DNA from: Marsupella aquatica
Lineage: Eukaryota; Marchantiophyta
Direction: 5' to 3'
Assembly (NCBI GenBank): GCA_973895155.1
Contig: OZ316894.1
Span: 5,332,001 to 5,396,000, forward strand
DNA: 64,000 nt
Numbering within the stretch: position 1 is the first letter of the stretch; each line of letters begins with the position of its first letter. The notes under the pieces are model-generated. The model did no database searches. It saw only the letters and a program-made list of their open reading frames with translations, and was not told where the DNA came from. Position numbers and translations under genes: made by a program. Positions 23,595 to 35,512 of the stretch are shown here, one piece after another.

Positions 23595-25341
23595 ATGAAA
23601 GGACGAGGAGGAGGAGGACAGGCAGTTGATGATCGTATTAAAGGACCTTGGTCACCAGAGGAGGACGTGATTCTCAACAAGCTGGTGGAGAAATTCGGGG
23701 CCAGGAATTGGAGCTTGATTGCCCGGGGAATACCGGGGCGTTCTGGGAAATCCTGTCGCTTACGCTGGTGCAATCAGCTGAACCCTGGTGTCAAACGCAA
23801 ACCATTCACAGGTAACTGTGCTGCTGGGCCCATTTCCTTTTTGTACCCTTCTTTTCGTGTCTAGAGTTGAATTCTTGTCGTTTAACAGCTATGCCAGGAC
23901 GCGGGGGTTATTCCTCGTATGTTAGTTGTGGTATTTCTGCTTTGGGGTTGAAAGCGCGAGGTGCTCACCATCAAGGTTCAAGTCTTGGTTTTTTGTGTTT
24001 CATTGTACGTGACTTCTTGTTTTCGATCCGATCAGTTGGCTTGCTTTGAGCTTTGTTATCGATTTGGGGCCCAGTGGATTATTTGTTCTAATAATCAGCT
24101 GCATTTGTATTGCAGAAGAAGAAGATCAGAAAATCGTCGATGCTCATGCTATTCATGGTAACAAATGGGCCTCAATAGCTAGGATGTTGCCTGGGCGCAC
24201 TGACAATGCAATAAAAAATCATTGGAATTCTACATTGCGTCGCAAGTCCGCTGGTGATGATCGGGGCCGGAAGGAGGGCTCCTCAGATGGGTCTGAAAAG
24301 CCGAAAGAGGAACTAAGTGATACAGATCCAAGTAACAAGGGTGGGCATGAGGAGGAAATTGGGATTGATGGAGGCGAAGATGACTCTGGCCGAGACGGTG
24401 AGGAGCGGGATGTGTCATCTAAACGATCATGGCCTTCATTGCAGCATCTTAGTGCCGCGAGGAGTTTGAAGGTTGAGACACTCGACTCGAAGAACAATGC
24501 TGCAGGGGCTAGTTTTACACCAGACACTAAAAACATTATTCATGCCCGTTTAGAAGGAAATGAGGAAGTGCTACCATTCTTCTCAGCATCATCAGCTGCT
24601 GCCGTACCCTTAATAAGACCAGTTCCGCAAGTTGTTCCCCGTGCAAGTGCTTTCAGCAGCTACAATCCAAACAAGATTAAGCCTCCAATTCTCAAGGAGG
24701 AGTCCGTTCTTCGCCCTTCTTATATCTTTCCTCCCGCCTGTACGAAGTTTGCAGAAGAATGTTCAAAGCTTAATGCCCGCAAAGTTCTTTCGCCTTCGAT
24801 GATGTACCCTCAGTTTGGGCGGAGTATCCCCGAAGTGCCCAGTCATTGCGGGAGGGGATGCTGTCCACCGCCAGCGGGTGGTGGCAAATTTGGTGATCAC
24901 AACATCTCTCCACAGAGTCCGCTCATGGGACCTGACTATGTGGAGTTTGCAGAAGACGCGTTTTCAGCAGGCAGTGTATCAGGATTCAATGAGATCGGCG
25001 GAAGTTTTGGAGGATTGAGTAGCGGTTGGACGTCTGTTGGGAACAGCCCTGTAGCCGGTGGAGGTGGAATGAACGGACCTTCCGAAGGCTCCGCGAAGCA
25101 AGCCTCGGAAGTTCTCTCTGCTGCCATCAATGCAGCTGTGGCCCAAATGATGCTGCCTGTGTTTCAGGCCCAGCTTTGCCCAGATAAATGGCCAATTCCA
25201 GATGCTCCTCTAACTCAAGGAGGCAATCAACTGGTGGAGATCATGCGCGAAATTGTGGCTCGTGAAATTTCACAGTATACATCAATGATTGTTCAAGCCC
25301 ACCACTCTGCTACCGATGGAACTAAACAGCAGAATCACTGA
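23595..25341 (+). CDS. R2R3-MYB transcription factor (MYB1/MYB25/MYB109-like)
   Basis: There are two exons, 23595-23811 and 24116-25341, giving 480 aa. The join ACA-G/AA keeps frame and produces [10 protein letters not shown] at the start of R3. R2 (about residues 16-66) has [32 protein letters not shown] and RLRWCNQL. R3 (about 68-116) has [20 protein letters not shown] and [15 protein letters not shown]. These are the helix-turn-helix DNA-contact sequences of plant MYBs near subgroup 22, closest by memory to the MYB109 type. The middle is acidic then Ser/Pro-rich. A C-terminal helix ([18 protein letters not shown]) fits the conserved tail of that clade. It acts in the nucleus; target genes cannot be read from sequence. 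The start is the first ATG in frame with R2. The region upstream is duplicated at 34.7-35.5 kb. Confidence 0.95.
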
Positions 25342-28300
25342 TGTTCTTTTTGTTCTTGTTCGCCTCAGGTTTGGTTGTTTGCAACCTGTAGTCCTTAGCC
25401 ACATGTAACATATCCAAGAAACTGTCCAAGAGTCCACTCAGATCTGTGGCAACCCATATCGCACCCACCTTGTAGTCTAGTTGTAAGGATCTTCTCACTC
25501 TCCTTTAGAGTTAGATTCTGAGATTTTTATTCAACAAACAGCATTCGCCTTCATGAAGAGAACTGCAACAGTTCCACTTTCCAATGAAGTAGCTTTTATT
25601 CATCGTGAGTCTACTAATTTTCTTTAAGATCATAGGCCCAATTGAAACTCACAAGGGGTCATTTACCCCTCACCTTACAAATAGAGTGTCCCACTTGAGG
25701 ACCTATAGCATTTAATATCATGGTCGCTTTGGTGGCATAATCCACCCTTGAAGCCCGTCTCTTGTAGCACACAGTCAGATGAGCAAAGACACGTATGCGG
25801 ACGAGAAGCAATTGGATCATTGCTTTATTCAAGTCTAAACCCCCGTCATTGTGGCTCATGTACTTGTTGGCTAACAAGAATACCTTTCGTTGGAAGTTGT
25901 CTTTGTTCAGTAGGTGTGCGCTTGAAGCTTTCTATGAAAAACTTACCAAACGGAGATGTACATTGTCTACTGTAGCGTATCATAGCAATCTGTGAAATAT
26001 CGACTTTAACCTACACTCTCGCAACTTACTAGCAAGCATATTACTGATCAACCTTAAACTTTCGATTAATATGGACGAATCATTGCTATCATTTTAAACC
26101 CAATTGGACCACATATGTGCATCACCTGGGCAAATTTGACCTTCGAGTTTTCTTTGATGCCCTCTGCAGTTGCATATACCTCAGTATTATGCAGGTCTGG
26201 AGCTTGTAGAGTACCAGTGCGGTGGTTATGGAATTGGTGCTTATTTTGTAAGCCCTTTCCCTCATATGACTGGAAAAAGTCAATCAGGAAACGCTCTGGG
26301 GCGGCTGTCGGTTATGGGCACCGTAGTCCAATTGTTTATGTCTGGTGCATAGGACAGTCAGGGGAAGTTAATGGACGAAGTCAGGTTGAGGAATTTATAC
26401 GTTTTGCAAGATTGGTTGCACGACTGTTGAAGGTGGATTGAATAAACTGAGTGGTACTGATAACACGTCATCCACGTGACCTTGTCACTGGGAAGCATAT
26501 CTCCTGCCCGGCGCAAGCTCTAAGCGATTTGCTCAGTCTGAAGGATATGTTTGTACAGTCCGTTGGATAAATTCAGTTGAAGACAGGGCGATTTCACTTC
26601 ACAGGGGCAAAGGACAACGTAGATGAAGGCAAGAAAGCCTGCCAGGATAAAATTCGAAGAAATCATTCAGTAGAAACTCAGTGGATTGAATTGATTGAAT
26701 CCATGAGGCGGCCACTATAACCCAACAACGGGGTGAGAACAAACTAATAGGCATGAGACCTTGCCACAAAGGGAAAGGAAAACAACAGAGATAAGTAGCA
26801 AGAGAACATGTCGAGCCGCAAAAGTGCGTCAGAGGCCAAGAGCCACATTCCAAAACCCCCCATACCCCTAAAGAAACTACAGCTTTAGATCTACCCCGAA
26901 ACTATCCTCAAGAGATTCAATTCAGAGGCAAAGAGCCAGATACCAACACTCCCAACACCCCTACAGAAAGCTACAAGTCGTCACAGATCAATACGATCCT
27001 ATCCTGAAGAGATTCAATGCAGGTCTCGTCCGAGCTAATTGTAAGGACATTTTGGAAGCCCGTGTTTCTCCAGTGGTCATGGTTCCCTGGCCTCCTGTGT
27101 CTTGACCACCTCCTTCAATTCTCTCTGTTCCTTACGTTATGCATGGGTTTTTGTATGAGGTTTTTGCATCGTCTAAACAGCATGTTTTTATCTCTTAGTC
27201 AATAGTAGTTCTAAATAATGATTTACACTACTCGTCGGTTGTAAAGTTGATCGTTTGAGACAGACTCGTGTAAACTTACAGGGTATTTATTTTTGTTAAT
27301 ACTAGTATATTTCTCTTTCTTGATCAATTGGGGAGACTACACTCATTCTTCTGTGATGCATTATGTGGGTATTAAACATAGCCAGCTGGACAAATGGAGG
27401 ATGAGACTTCATTCCCGTGAAAAGGTTTCTGTTGTACTTTCAGAACAACCCCTTCAGTTGGTTGGGTTGCCCCTCTTTACTGAGTGTGTGAATTCTACAG
27501 CTGGTAATGGGGATTGGAGTCATTACGAGAGCGGTTTTTTTTGGGAGGAAATCCTCCAAATTCCACGTCACTGAGAAAGTATTCTCTCATAGTTGTCAAG
27601 TTTTTTAAATTGTTTTTTCTTCCACTAGCGGTTTTCCACCTATCCTCAGACCCCATTAGCCCTCCCACTAGCCACTTGGCACAATGTGAGATTGACCACC
27701 CTGGTGACAAGAAAAACCCTCAAAATAAAAACTGCCCTCGTGACACTACTCTCAGTTTTTTCAGGTTGTACCAATTCACCAACAGAAAACAATTCAACAT
27801 CAAAGCAATGAGCGCTGCAACGTACTTTGCCAGATGGACAAATAAGCGCTGAGACTCTGTTCCCATGAAAAGGTTTCTGTTGTACCTTCAGAACAATCCT
27901 GTAAGTTGGGTTCCCCCTGTATTGTGTGGAACAGCTGCTGCTGATGGGGATTGGACAGGCTGATTCCAACAGGTTCACTACTGTGGTGACTAGTCTAGAG
28001 CTAGACAGTAGCAAAATCAACAACAAAGTTTGGATTGAATCCAGCGTGGTCTTCTCACGGGTTTCTTTCGGCAACAACAGGTTTCTATAGCTGTACAGCC
28101 AGCCCAGGCGGTTGATTTTTGGACATCTAATCAAATCCTTCTGTCATCTAGTCAAATCCCTCTGCATGACCCTCCCCTACGCAGTTCACCCCAGAGCTCT
28201 AGTTTGTAGCAAAGTAGGGTTTCTTTTTTTTGGCCATAAGGTTTTGTTGGCTCTTGTGTATTTGTTGTTCTTTCTAGTGTTGCCCCCTCCCCTTATTAGG

Positions 28301-29329
28301 AATTCTTGCCTTTGGAATTCTGTCTCTTAGTAGTACACTTTTTGGTCTTTTTCCTTCCTTAGTTTGTACCTCTGATCATCTTAACTTCATCGTATTCGCT
28401 GGCGTATTTAGCTCGATTCTCCGTTTAATATTACCGAGTTAGCGTTTTGTGTCCGAGGAGGACCGTCCAATGGAAATCACACTCGTACCCTTTGAGTTGG
28501 AAAGACGCAATTGGAGACAGTTTCTCCCAGGCCAGATTAGGCCATGACATATTTTGTTACAAGTTGCCCCCCTCTGACTGCATCACTGCACGATCTTGAA
28601 ACTGTGTTCTCGATCTCCTTGTGTTCCAAAATGCGGCCGAGCTACTCAATTTGATTTTCACTTGATTCTCGGGTAGTTCGACCTACTTCTCCGTCATTCG
28701 TGTTGTAATAACTTGATCCGGTGTACAGGCGAACTCCTTGTATTGCTTTCTCAGTAGCTGATATCCTGGTACTTAAATCTCGCAGTCGCCCCCGAGTTCC
28801 GCAAAAGAGGGGCCACGTACTCCGACACAACCAGGTTTGTGGTTATCCTCGTTCTCGTCCGGCCTCGCTGAATCCAAATTGCACTTGAAGATCCGGACTG
28901 GTGCCTTGGGCCTAGCTTGGAAGGATAAATCCTTGTTTAAGCAGGCCATCATATTGAAGAATACTGCTTGCTTGAAATGTTGACATATTATCTCGCTCGG
29001 TGCACGCTGATGGCTTAGAATCTAGTATTCGGCTTGCCGGGCTGCATAAAATGCTGATATGTAGAATAATACAGCTGATATGTAGAATCATACATAGACA
29101 GACTTGAGAATGTGTACGTTGCAGTACTGCGCGCTGTCATTTGACAAGTTCAAGAGCAAAATCCCCGGCAAAATCTGGAAATTAAGTGTAGCCAACTTGT
29201 TGAGGCTCAGGTCTGTGCATGTGGACTCATTTGGACGAAGGTCTAGCCTATCAAATCGTTCTGAGGATTCTTTGATTCCCACTTTGGTTCAAGGCCTTGA
29301 GGAAACCATTTCACAAGACTTCAGTAGCC
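25342..29329. other. Intergenic region with local duplications
   Basis: No gene is supported. A ~95-bp tandem duplication lies at about 26838-27020 (units start aagagccacatt and aagagccagata and end at gagattcaat). A ~125-bp direct repeat is at 27385-27520 and 27838-27955 (shared core gaaaaggtttctgttgtac). The first part holds the MYB 3' untranslated region. The last few hundred bases should hold the transporter promoter. Confidence 0.45.
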
Positions 29330-32300
29330 ATGGATCACTCTGAGCTCCTGCCGAAGTCTGAACTCCACGAGAACCCTCTCGCAAGCAAGAGTGCGGCGCA
29401 GATTCTGAGAGACGTTGATCGATTTTGTAAAGACTACGGGCTGACTGAAAAGCTCGACTTGTTCAAGCGCGCCGCACTATTAGCAGCGGACCCAACGGCC
29501 TTCGAGGAGCGCAACGACATCTCCGAGAAGGAAAAGGGGATTCTCCGCGAAGAGACCACGCACAAATGGAGACAACCGTGGTCGATGTTCTACATTGCGA
29601 TGATCTCGTCCCTGGCAGCAGTCGTGCAGGGCATGGACGAGTCTCTCGTTAACGGTGCACAGATCTTTTACTACAGTGAGTTCGGAATTGACAGCGATGC
29701 CGATAGCCTGATCCAGGGCTTGATCAACTCAGCACCATACTTGTGCTGCTTTGTTCTGGCCTGTTGGCTCACATCTCCACTCAATCACTACTTGGGTCGT
29801 CGTGGTACGATCTGGATTTCGTGCTTCATTGCAGGTATGAACTTGCGTTCAGGCTATAATCATTTCTATAAAGCTCGATTGAAGCAGAGCTATGTCTGAA
29901 GCTCTACATTTGTGAGCGGGGTTTGCGAATCATTCCAGCTACAACGTGTGGGAGCACGAGCGGCAATCACTGAGGCTAGTATTACAAATTTTGGGGACTA
30001 CCTCACGATCCCAACTTTTCGCCAAATCAACAGTATGATCGGTTAAGTACATATATAAGCTAGAGAACTTACTAGACTATCAGGTTTCTTCGGGTATGTT
30101 ATTGTCTCAAGAGGAATTCAATTACCTTTAATTGGAACTGCTCATGGTTTACAACACAATTCTAAAAGCCTTGCATAAAAATATACAGGTTCTGGTTCGG
30201 GTTTTTTTAATTGTTCTTCTTTGGGCATTGCTTCCCCGACGTGGTCAAATTCCCCCATCCCAGGAGTTTTTAATGTGGTTAAAATACTCCTACTAGGCAA
30301 ACACACAGAAATACACAATTGGTCTATGAAATCTACTGTACCCAACTCTTGTGTAATTATCCTGACTTGTACATTTTTATATGGATTAATGGATCGACTG
30401 TAATAAAATATAAACATGCCTCGTAAATTATGAAACTTTTAAAATTTGGGGCTAGTTTGGCTCTAGACCATTCTATTAAAAAATAATGTAGTTGTGATCA
30501 GGCTTTCTATATGAAAATAAGTCACTCCTTGCGTTGAGAGTATAAGAGTTTCATAAACTAAAATGAAATTTGACAAGGTGGATTGCATATAAAAAGTCAT
30601 TATATATACAAATTAAGAACTTATGAGGAGTTGCCCACCCTCGTATGAAAACTGGCCCCCCTAATTGCAATAAGAAATTCTGTGAATGTCGTGCAATCCT
30701 CTTTGTTGTATTGCCTACTAGTAAGTTGAAATGTGACTACTGGCAAGCTCCCATAGACATCTACCTCCAACGGTCGATAGCTCTGAATTGTCGAGAAGCC
30801 TGGAAGATTGAAAACTGAAAGAATATGTCAATCGCATTCATACTTACATTCGGACTGCGGTCCATATATGAGCAAGCCAAGCTAGAAGGGTGGAGGGTCA
30901 GTCAATGAATCTCGTAATCGTGAAGGGTGTAAACGTCATTCACAGATCTCGTCGGGCTAGCTTTGTTGCAGGTGTTGCTTCTGTTGGTGAGGGGCTCACT
31001 ACCAGCTGGCCACAATTGTTTGTAGCTCGGTTAGTCCTTGGTATCGGCATTGGTCCCAAGTCCTCGACTGCACCCATCTACACTGCGGAATGCTCACCTG
31101 CACCCATCCGGGGCGCCCTAGTCATGATGTGGCAAATGTGGACCGCATTCGGAATCATGCTCGGATATATCATGGGAGTCATCTTTGCACCACCGAAGAT
31201 CGCCCCAAACGTCGCATGGAGGCTCATGCTCGGCAGCACAGTCCTGCCGGCGATTCTTGTTTGTGGAATGGTTTACATTGGCCCCGAATCGCCACGATGG
31301 TATGTAAAAAAGGACCGATACAACGATGCATTCAAGGCAATGTGTCGTCTTCGTCGCAACGAGCTTCTGGCCGCTCGTGACGTCTACTACATGCGCGCTG
31401 TCCTTGACCACGAGAGCAACCTCTCAAAGGGTAAAAACCTGCTCCTGGAGTTGATCATGGTTCCACGAAATCGAAGAGCTATGGTCGCCTCCTGTCTCGT
31501 CATGTTCATGCAGCAGTTCTGCGGAGTGAATGTCATTGCTTACTACTCTTCCACCATCTTCATCAACGCCGGCTTCGGAATTACCAACGCCCTGTATACA
31601 TCCCTTGGTACAGGTATGGATAATTATCCTGAATCTATAGCGTTCCCTCTGATCTTTTAACATGGGAGGTGATTGCCCGTAAAAAAACTCGATCATCATT
31701 GACAGAGTATCTTAGGAGACCCTATTAAGATCCGAGGATTTGCAAGTAAGTTTCTAGCCACTTCAATTTTTACGAATGATCAATATATATGATATCTTAG
31801 AATGTGTTTTATAGTTGAAGACAGCCCAGCTAACATGTTACTTTCAAGGAATGAGCGCTAATATATCAGCTCCATCTCCAAATTTATTATGATTGAGATG
31901 AATGAAGATGTCCCTTAGATTGATGGCTGCCCTATATAGTCACGTTTGAGTAAGAAATGATCTGCTAAAGGTCATGGCTGAGAGCGCGCAACACGTACGG
32001 GGATAATTCAGTTGACAGAGCGTTTGCTTCTAGCTTGATCTAGGAATGATATCTTGGACAAATGTTAGATTACAAGTCAGTGATGGTTTTAATGTCGAAT
32101 ACCACCGTTGGGCTTTGTGATCTTCGGGGTTTGAGTCGTTGTGCCTTTTTTTGTCTCGTAAGTTTTTTTGTTCGGAAGTGATCAGTTTAATATACCGGAA
32201 ACTCATACGATTCACGTACTTCTCGAATTTGTTTGCAGGTGTTCTGAACTGGCTTTTTGCCATTCCGGCCTTCTACACAATCGACACCTTTGGTCGCCGA

Positions 32301-32834
32301 AATCTGTTACTCGTCACCTTCCCCCTGATGGCAATATGTCTGCTCATCACCGGCTTTGCCTTCTTTATCCCGGAGAGTGACGCATCTGGACATTACAACA
32401 AGGCGAGACTTGGTGTCGTCATGTTGGGCATATACCTCTTCGAAGTGTTCTACTCGCCTGGAGAAGGTCCAGTCCCGTTCACGTACTCCGCCGAAGCTTT
32501 CCCGCTGCACATTCGTGAGTTCGGCATGTCATACGCCACGGCTGTTTGTTGGTGTTTCAATTTTGTCCTGGCCATCACGTTCCCAAAGCTGCTGGTTGCA
32601 TTCAAGCCTCAAGGTGCTTTCGGGTACTATGCAGCGTGGTGCATAGTTGGCTGGGTGGCAATCTTTCTCCTTTTGCCCGAGACAAAGTCGCTCACACTGG
32701 AAGAGCTGGATTTGGTCTTTTCTGTTCCTCACAAAAAGCACATCAAGTACCAGCTTTCTGTGCTCAAGTATCACATCAACCGATTTCTCGGCAAGCACCC
32801 GGAGCGTGTTCCGCCCCTCTACGTCATCTCGTAG
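29330..32834 (+). CDS. MFS sugar transporter of fungal hexose/quinate-permease type
   Basis: Three exons, 29330-29834, 30972-31613 and 32239-32834, join in phase at GT-AG borders to 580 aa. The ATG sits in gccatgg. A ~80-residue hydrophilic N-terminus with KRAALLAADPTAFEERNDI precedes about 12 membrane spans. Major-facilitator sugar-porter motifs are clear: LNHYLGRRGTIW (about 151-162), PESPRW (273-278), IDTFGRR (397-403) and PETKSLTLEELD (529-540). AAECSP-like TAECSPAPIRGALVMMWQ, AARDVYYMRAVLDHE, PRNRRAMVASCLVMFMQQ, and FYSPGEGPVPFTYSAE are, from memory of the family, signatures of filamentous-fungal permeases rather than plant STP or SWEET carriers. QGMDES replaces the usual QGWDQT. Expected role: proton-coupled sugar (or quinate-like) import at the plasma membrane. 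The introns (1137 and 625 bp) are of plant size, so it is not a simple fungal contaminant. Confidence 0.93.
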
Positions 32835-33194
32835 TTTTTAGCAGCTTCTCGACACTCATGACATATCCATACTTCCGGCTCTAAATTGCTAGAGCTTCGG
32901 CATCGAGCCCTCCATCACATAGCTCTCAAAGTACATACCACTCAATCTTCTTATGGCGTTTTAATTTCTATTCCATCCAGGCTGTGGGGCAATGTTAGAA
33001 AATAATCCCCTCGATTCTCTGCATCGTAAGTTAACCATTTCTAGTCTCAATTTGTATTTTCTGCACTCTATGGAAGAGAATGCCTAGTACAGGCTGTGCA
33101 AGGCCATTTTCGAGATTTGGCTTCTACTTCTCTTCGTTGATTATTAACTGGCATATTCCTACCATCCCCTCCTTCACAGAGGCTGACATTAGTC

Positions 33195-33550
33195 ACATTG
33201 GCTAAAACCTGAAAGATTAGCATGGTGCTGACCTATGGTGTGAGAGTCCCCTACACCCCACAATGGCTAAAAAGGAAAAACTTGAAAGATACCCTGGCGG
33301 TGACCTATGGTGTGAGAGTCCCAATACACCCACAATGGCTAAAAGGGAAAAACCTATCACCCTGATGCTGCCCTATGGTGTGAGAGTCCCAGTACATCCA
33401 CACTGGCTAAAAAGGAAAAACCTGAAAGATTACCCTGGTGCTAACCTATTGTGTGAGAGTCCCACTAAACCCTGCACACTGCTAAAAAGGAAAAAGCTTA
33501 AATATTACACTGGTGCTAACCTATGGTGTGAGGGTCCCCGTACACCCATT
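33195..33550. repeat. Minisatellite, five units of about 68-75 bp
   Basis: The core cctatggtgtgagagtccc recurs with its GG near 33237, 33309, 33377, 33450 and 33525. Each unit also has caatggctaaaaaggaaaaa or a close variant. The plus ORF of 128 codons at 33263-33649 is simply this repeat read through. Just downstream, agggttggagatgctcttag (33600-33620) resembles the ends of some plant MITEs. Confidence 0.85.
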
Positions 33551-33748
33551 GAACAAACAACCTTATGTGTCAGTAGTGGGTATTTAATGTACCCAATAAG
33601 GGTTGGAGATGCTCTTAGGGTGGAGGTGGTCAAGCCCCAATTTAGTTAGGTTGTAGTTCTTTGATTATGCACATACCCAGAAGTGCATAACCTTAAGTCC
33701 CTGCAATTATTGGATATATAGGGCATAAATTTAACTCCGTGAGCTTAT

Positions 33749-34015
33749 TGGTAACTGGTGCATGAACTTAACTCTCTGCACTTATTGTTTACTAGTCCAT
33801 ACCAAGGATAAGTGCAGGCTTGGGGCACCTCCTAGATTATGTATATTCCTGCCTTGATATTATGTAATCCTGCTCTTTTCTCCCATTGGTCTGTTTACAA
33901 AATGACATTGAGGCAGGAATCAGCTCAGTCTGGCCATTGGATGACGGGTGCCTTTTTGTAGATCCCTCCATTATATTTGCAAAGGGCAGCCAAAAAAGAT
34001 CTGGAAACCCTTGAA
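33749..34015. repeat. Duplication block A, copy 2
   Basis: This matches 21356-21600 (see there). The sequence from 34021 to 34748, between blocks A and B, is not shared with the first copy, so the two copies were separated or rearranged by different insertions. Confidence 0.8.
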
Positions 34016-34748
34016 AATGCACAAGAACTCTAAATTGGTAGATCCAAATAACTTCATGCAATTGGCAAGAGATAGTAGTGAATGGTGGGCAAGAGCCACC
34101 AGGCGCAAGCCCTCAAATATCCAATTTCAAGGGATGAAGTTAAGTTTGACCTGCAACATGCAACAGTGTGTACCATGCACAAGCCGACAGTGGTTTAAGG
34201 TTGTGAAGGTGTTCTTTCTGGGGTTCCATCGTGAAGTTTCTGTGATATTATTGAGATACATAAACCTCTTTTATTGTGTCAAATGAGCTCACCAAACACA
34301 TAAGTTTGAGTATAAGTTTTCAGGTACCCCTTAGAATGTGTTTTGGCTGTAGCTTGGTCATTTTAATCTAATTGGGCTAAAAGTTTTGGCTCAAATATGG
34401 GGACATTCACTGCAATTGTTTTGAGGAATATGAAATTCCCAGAATTTTATGATTAGCCACTAGGACACTTCTCCTTCTATATTTATTGGCTGAAATTTAG
34501 TTCAGAAGTTGTGATTGGGGGCCAAAAAATGGCCCCAAAATGTATTTGTCAGAAATACTTTAGTCCCAATACTTTGGTATGCCATACTTTGTCTTTTGTA
34601 ACTAGGCCACACTTATTGTGTTGATGACTTAGATTGTGGAGAGATTCACTCAATGCTTATAAACAGAAGTTATAAACATAAGTTCACCCTTTGTGACCCA
34701 ACCCCTTTGGTCACGAACCTGGCATATGTATATGGACACTAGTCCTTT

Positions 34749-35512
34749 GGAACCAAATTGGCCTGGACTTAGAGACACGTCTGTACCTGTCCCTGCGCTT
34801 TACCAGTACAGTAGGTCGGCGCCGCGTCGCAATGCCGTCATTAGGGTTTGGTCTCCACAAGCTATTTCATTCCTTTTCCTCAGACGTTTCTTTCATTCTG
34901 TTCTTCTCTCACTATTCTCGTCCAAGCTTCATCCGAGCTCGCGAAGGTCGGCCCTCCAGACAGTCCACTGCGATGGCGGTTCAGGTTCATGTTCTTCCCA
35001 AGCTGCCACGGTACTCGAGAATGAGACGCATGTCTTTGTGATGCTGTTCAATTCGCTACGGCTCGGAAATGAGCCGCATCGCCATGGAATGCTCCTCATT
35101 TCTACCTTTCATGTGTAGAGGTCTCAGTTTGAATGCGGACTCGTCTTTCGGCTTCTCTTCGTTTTTCTGCTTTTTGCCTGTGTTCTCCGTGTTGGATAGC
35201 TGGCTACGTGCGAGCGAGATGATAGATTCCGTTCTTTTCGATTCCCGATCGGCGCAATATGGGGTTGACTTCCCGCCTCTGATAGTTAGCTAAATGTGAT
35301 CGAGATGCTAGGGTTTCGGGAAGCTCGGACCCGATCGGCAGTGTTACCGAGACTTGTGCGTTGTTGCAGTAGGGGTTCAGATTTAGAGTTAGGGTTGATA
35401 TTTGTGGCAGGGATGATGATCTCGATTAGATGAATGAGGCAGCTTGCTGCCTTTGATTCTAAACACTACCGAGGCATATCCATTCTATGACTGACCTGCC
35501 ATTCGCTAGTCT
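34749..35512. repeat. Duplication block B, copy 2: MYB upstream region without the MYB gene
   Basis: This matches 22308-23115 (see there). After cattctatgactgacctgccattcgctag near 35512 the similarity stops, and no MYB repeat sequence follows. If block B carries promoter activity, this copy is an orphan promoter that could drive a non-coding or chimeric transcript to the right (inference). Confidence 0.8.

Noticed and set aside
33263-33649. 128-codon plus ORF with repeated peptide
   Set aside because: It is the minisatellite read through; unit length varies (68-75 bp) so the frame is not kept from unit to unit.
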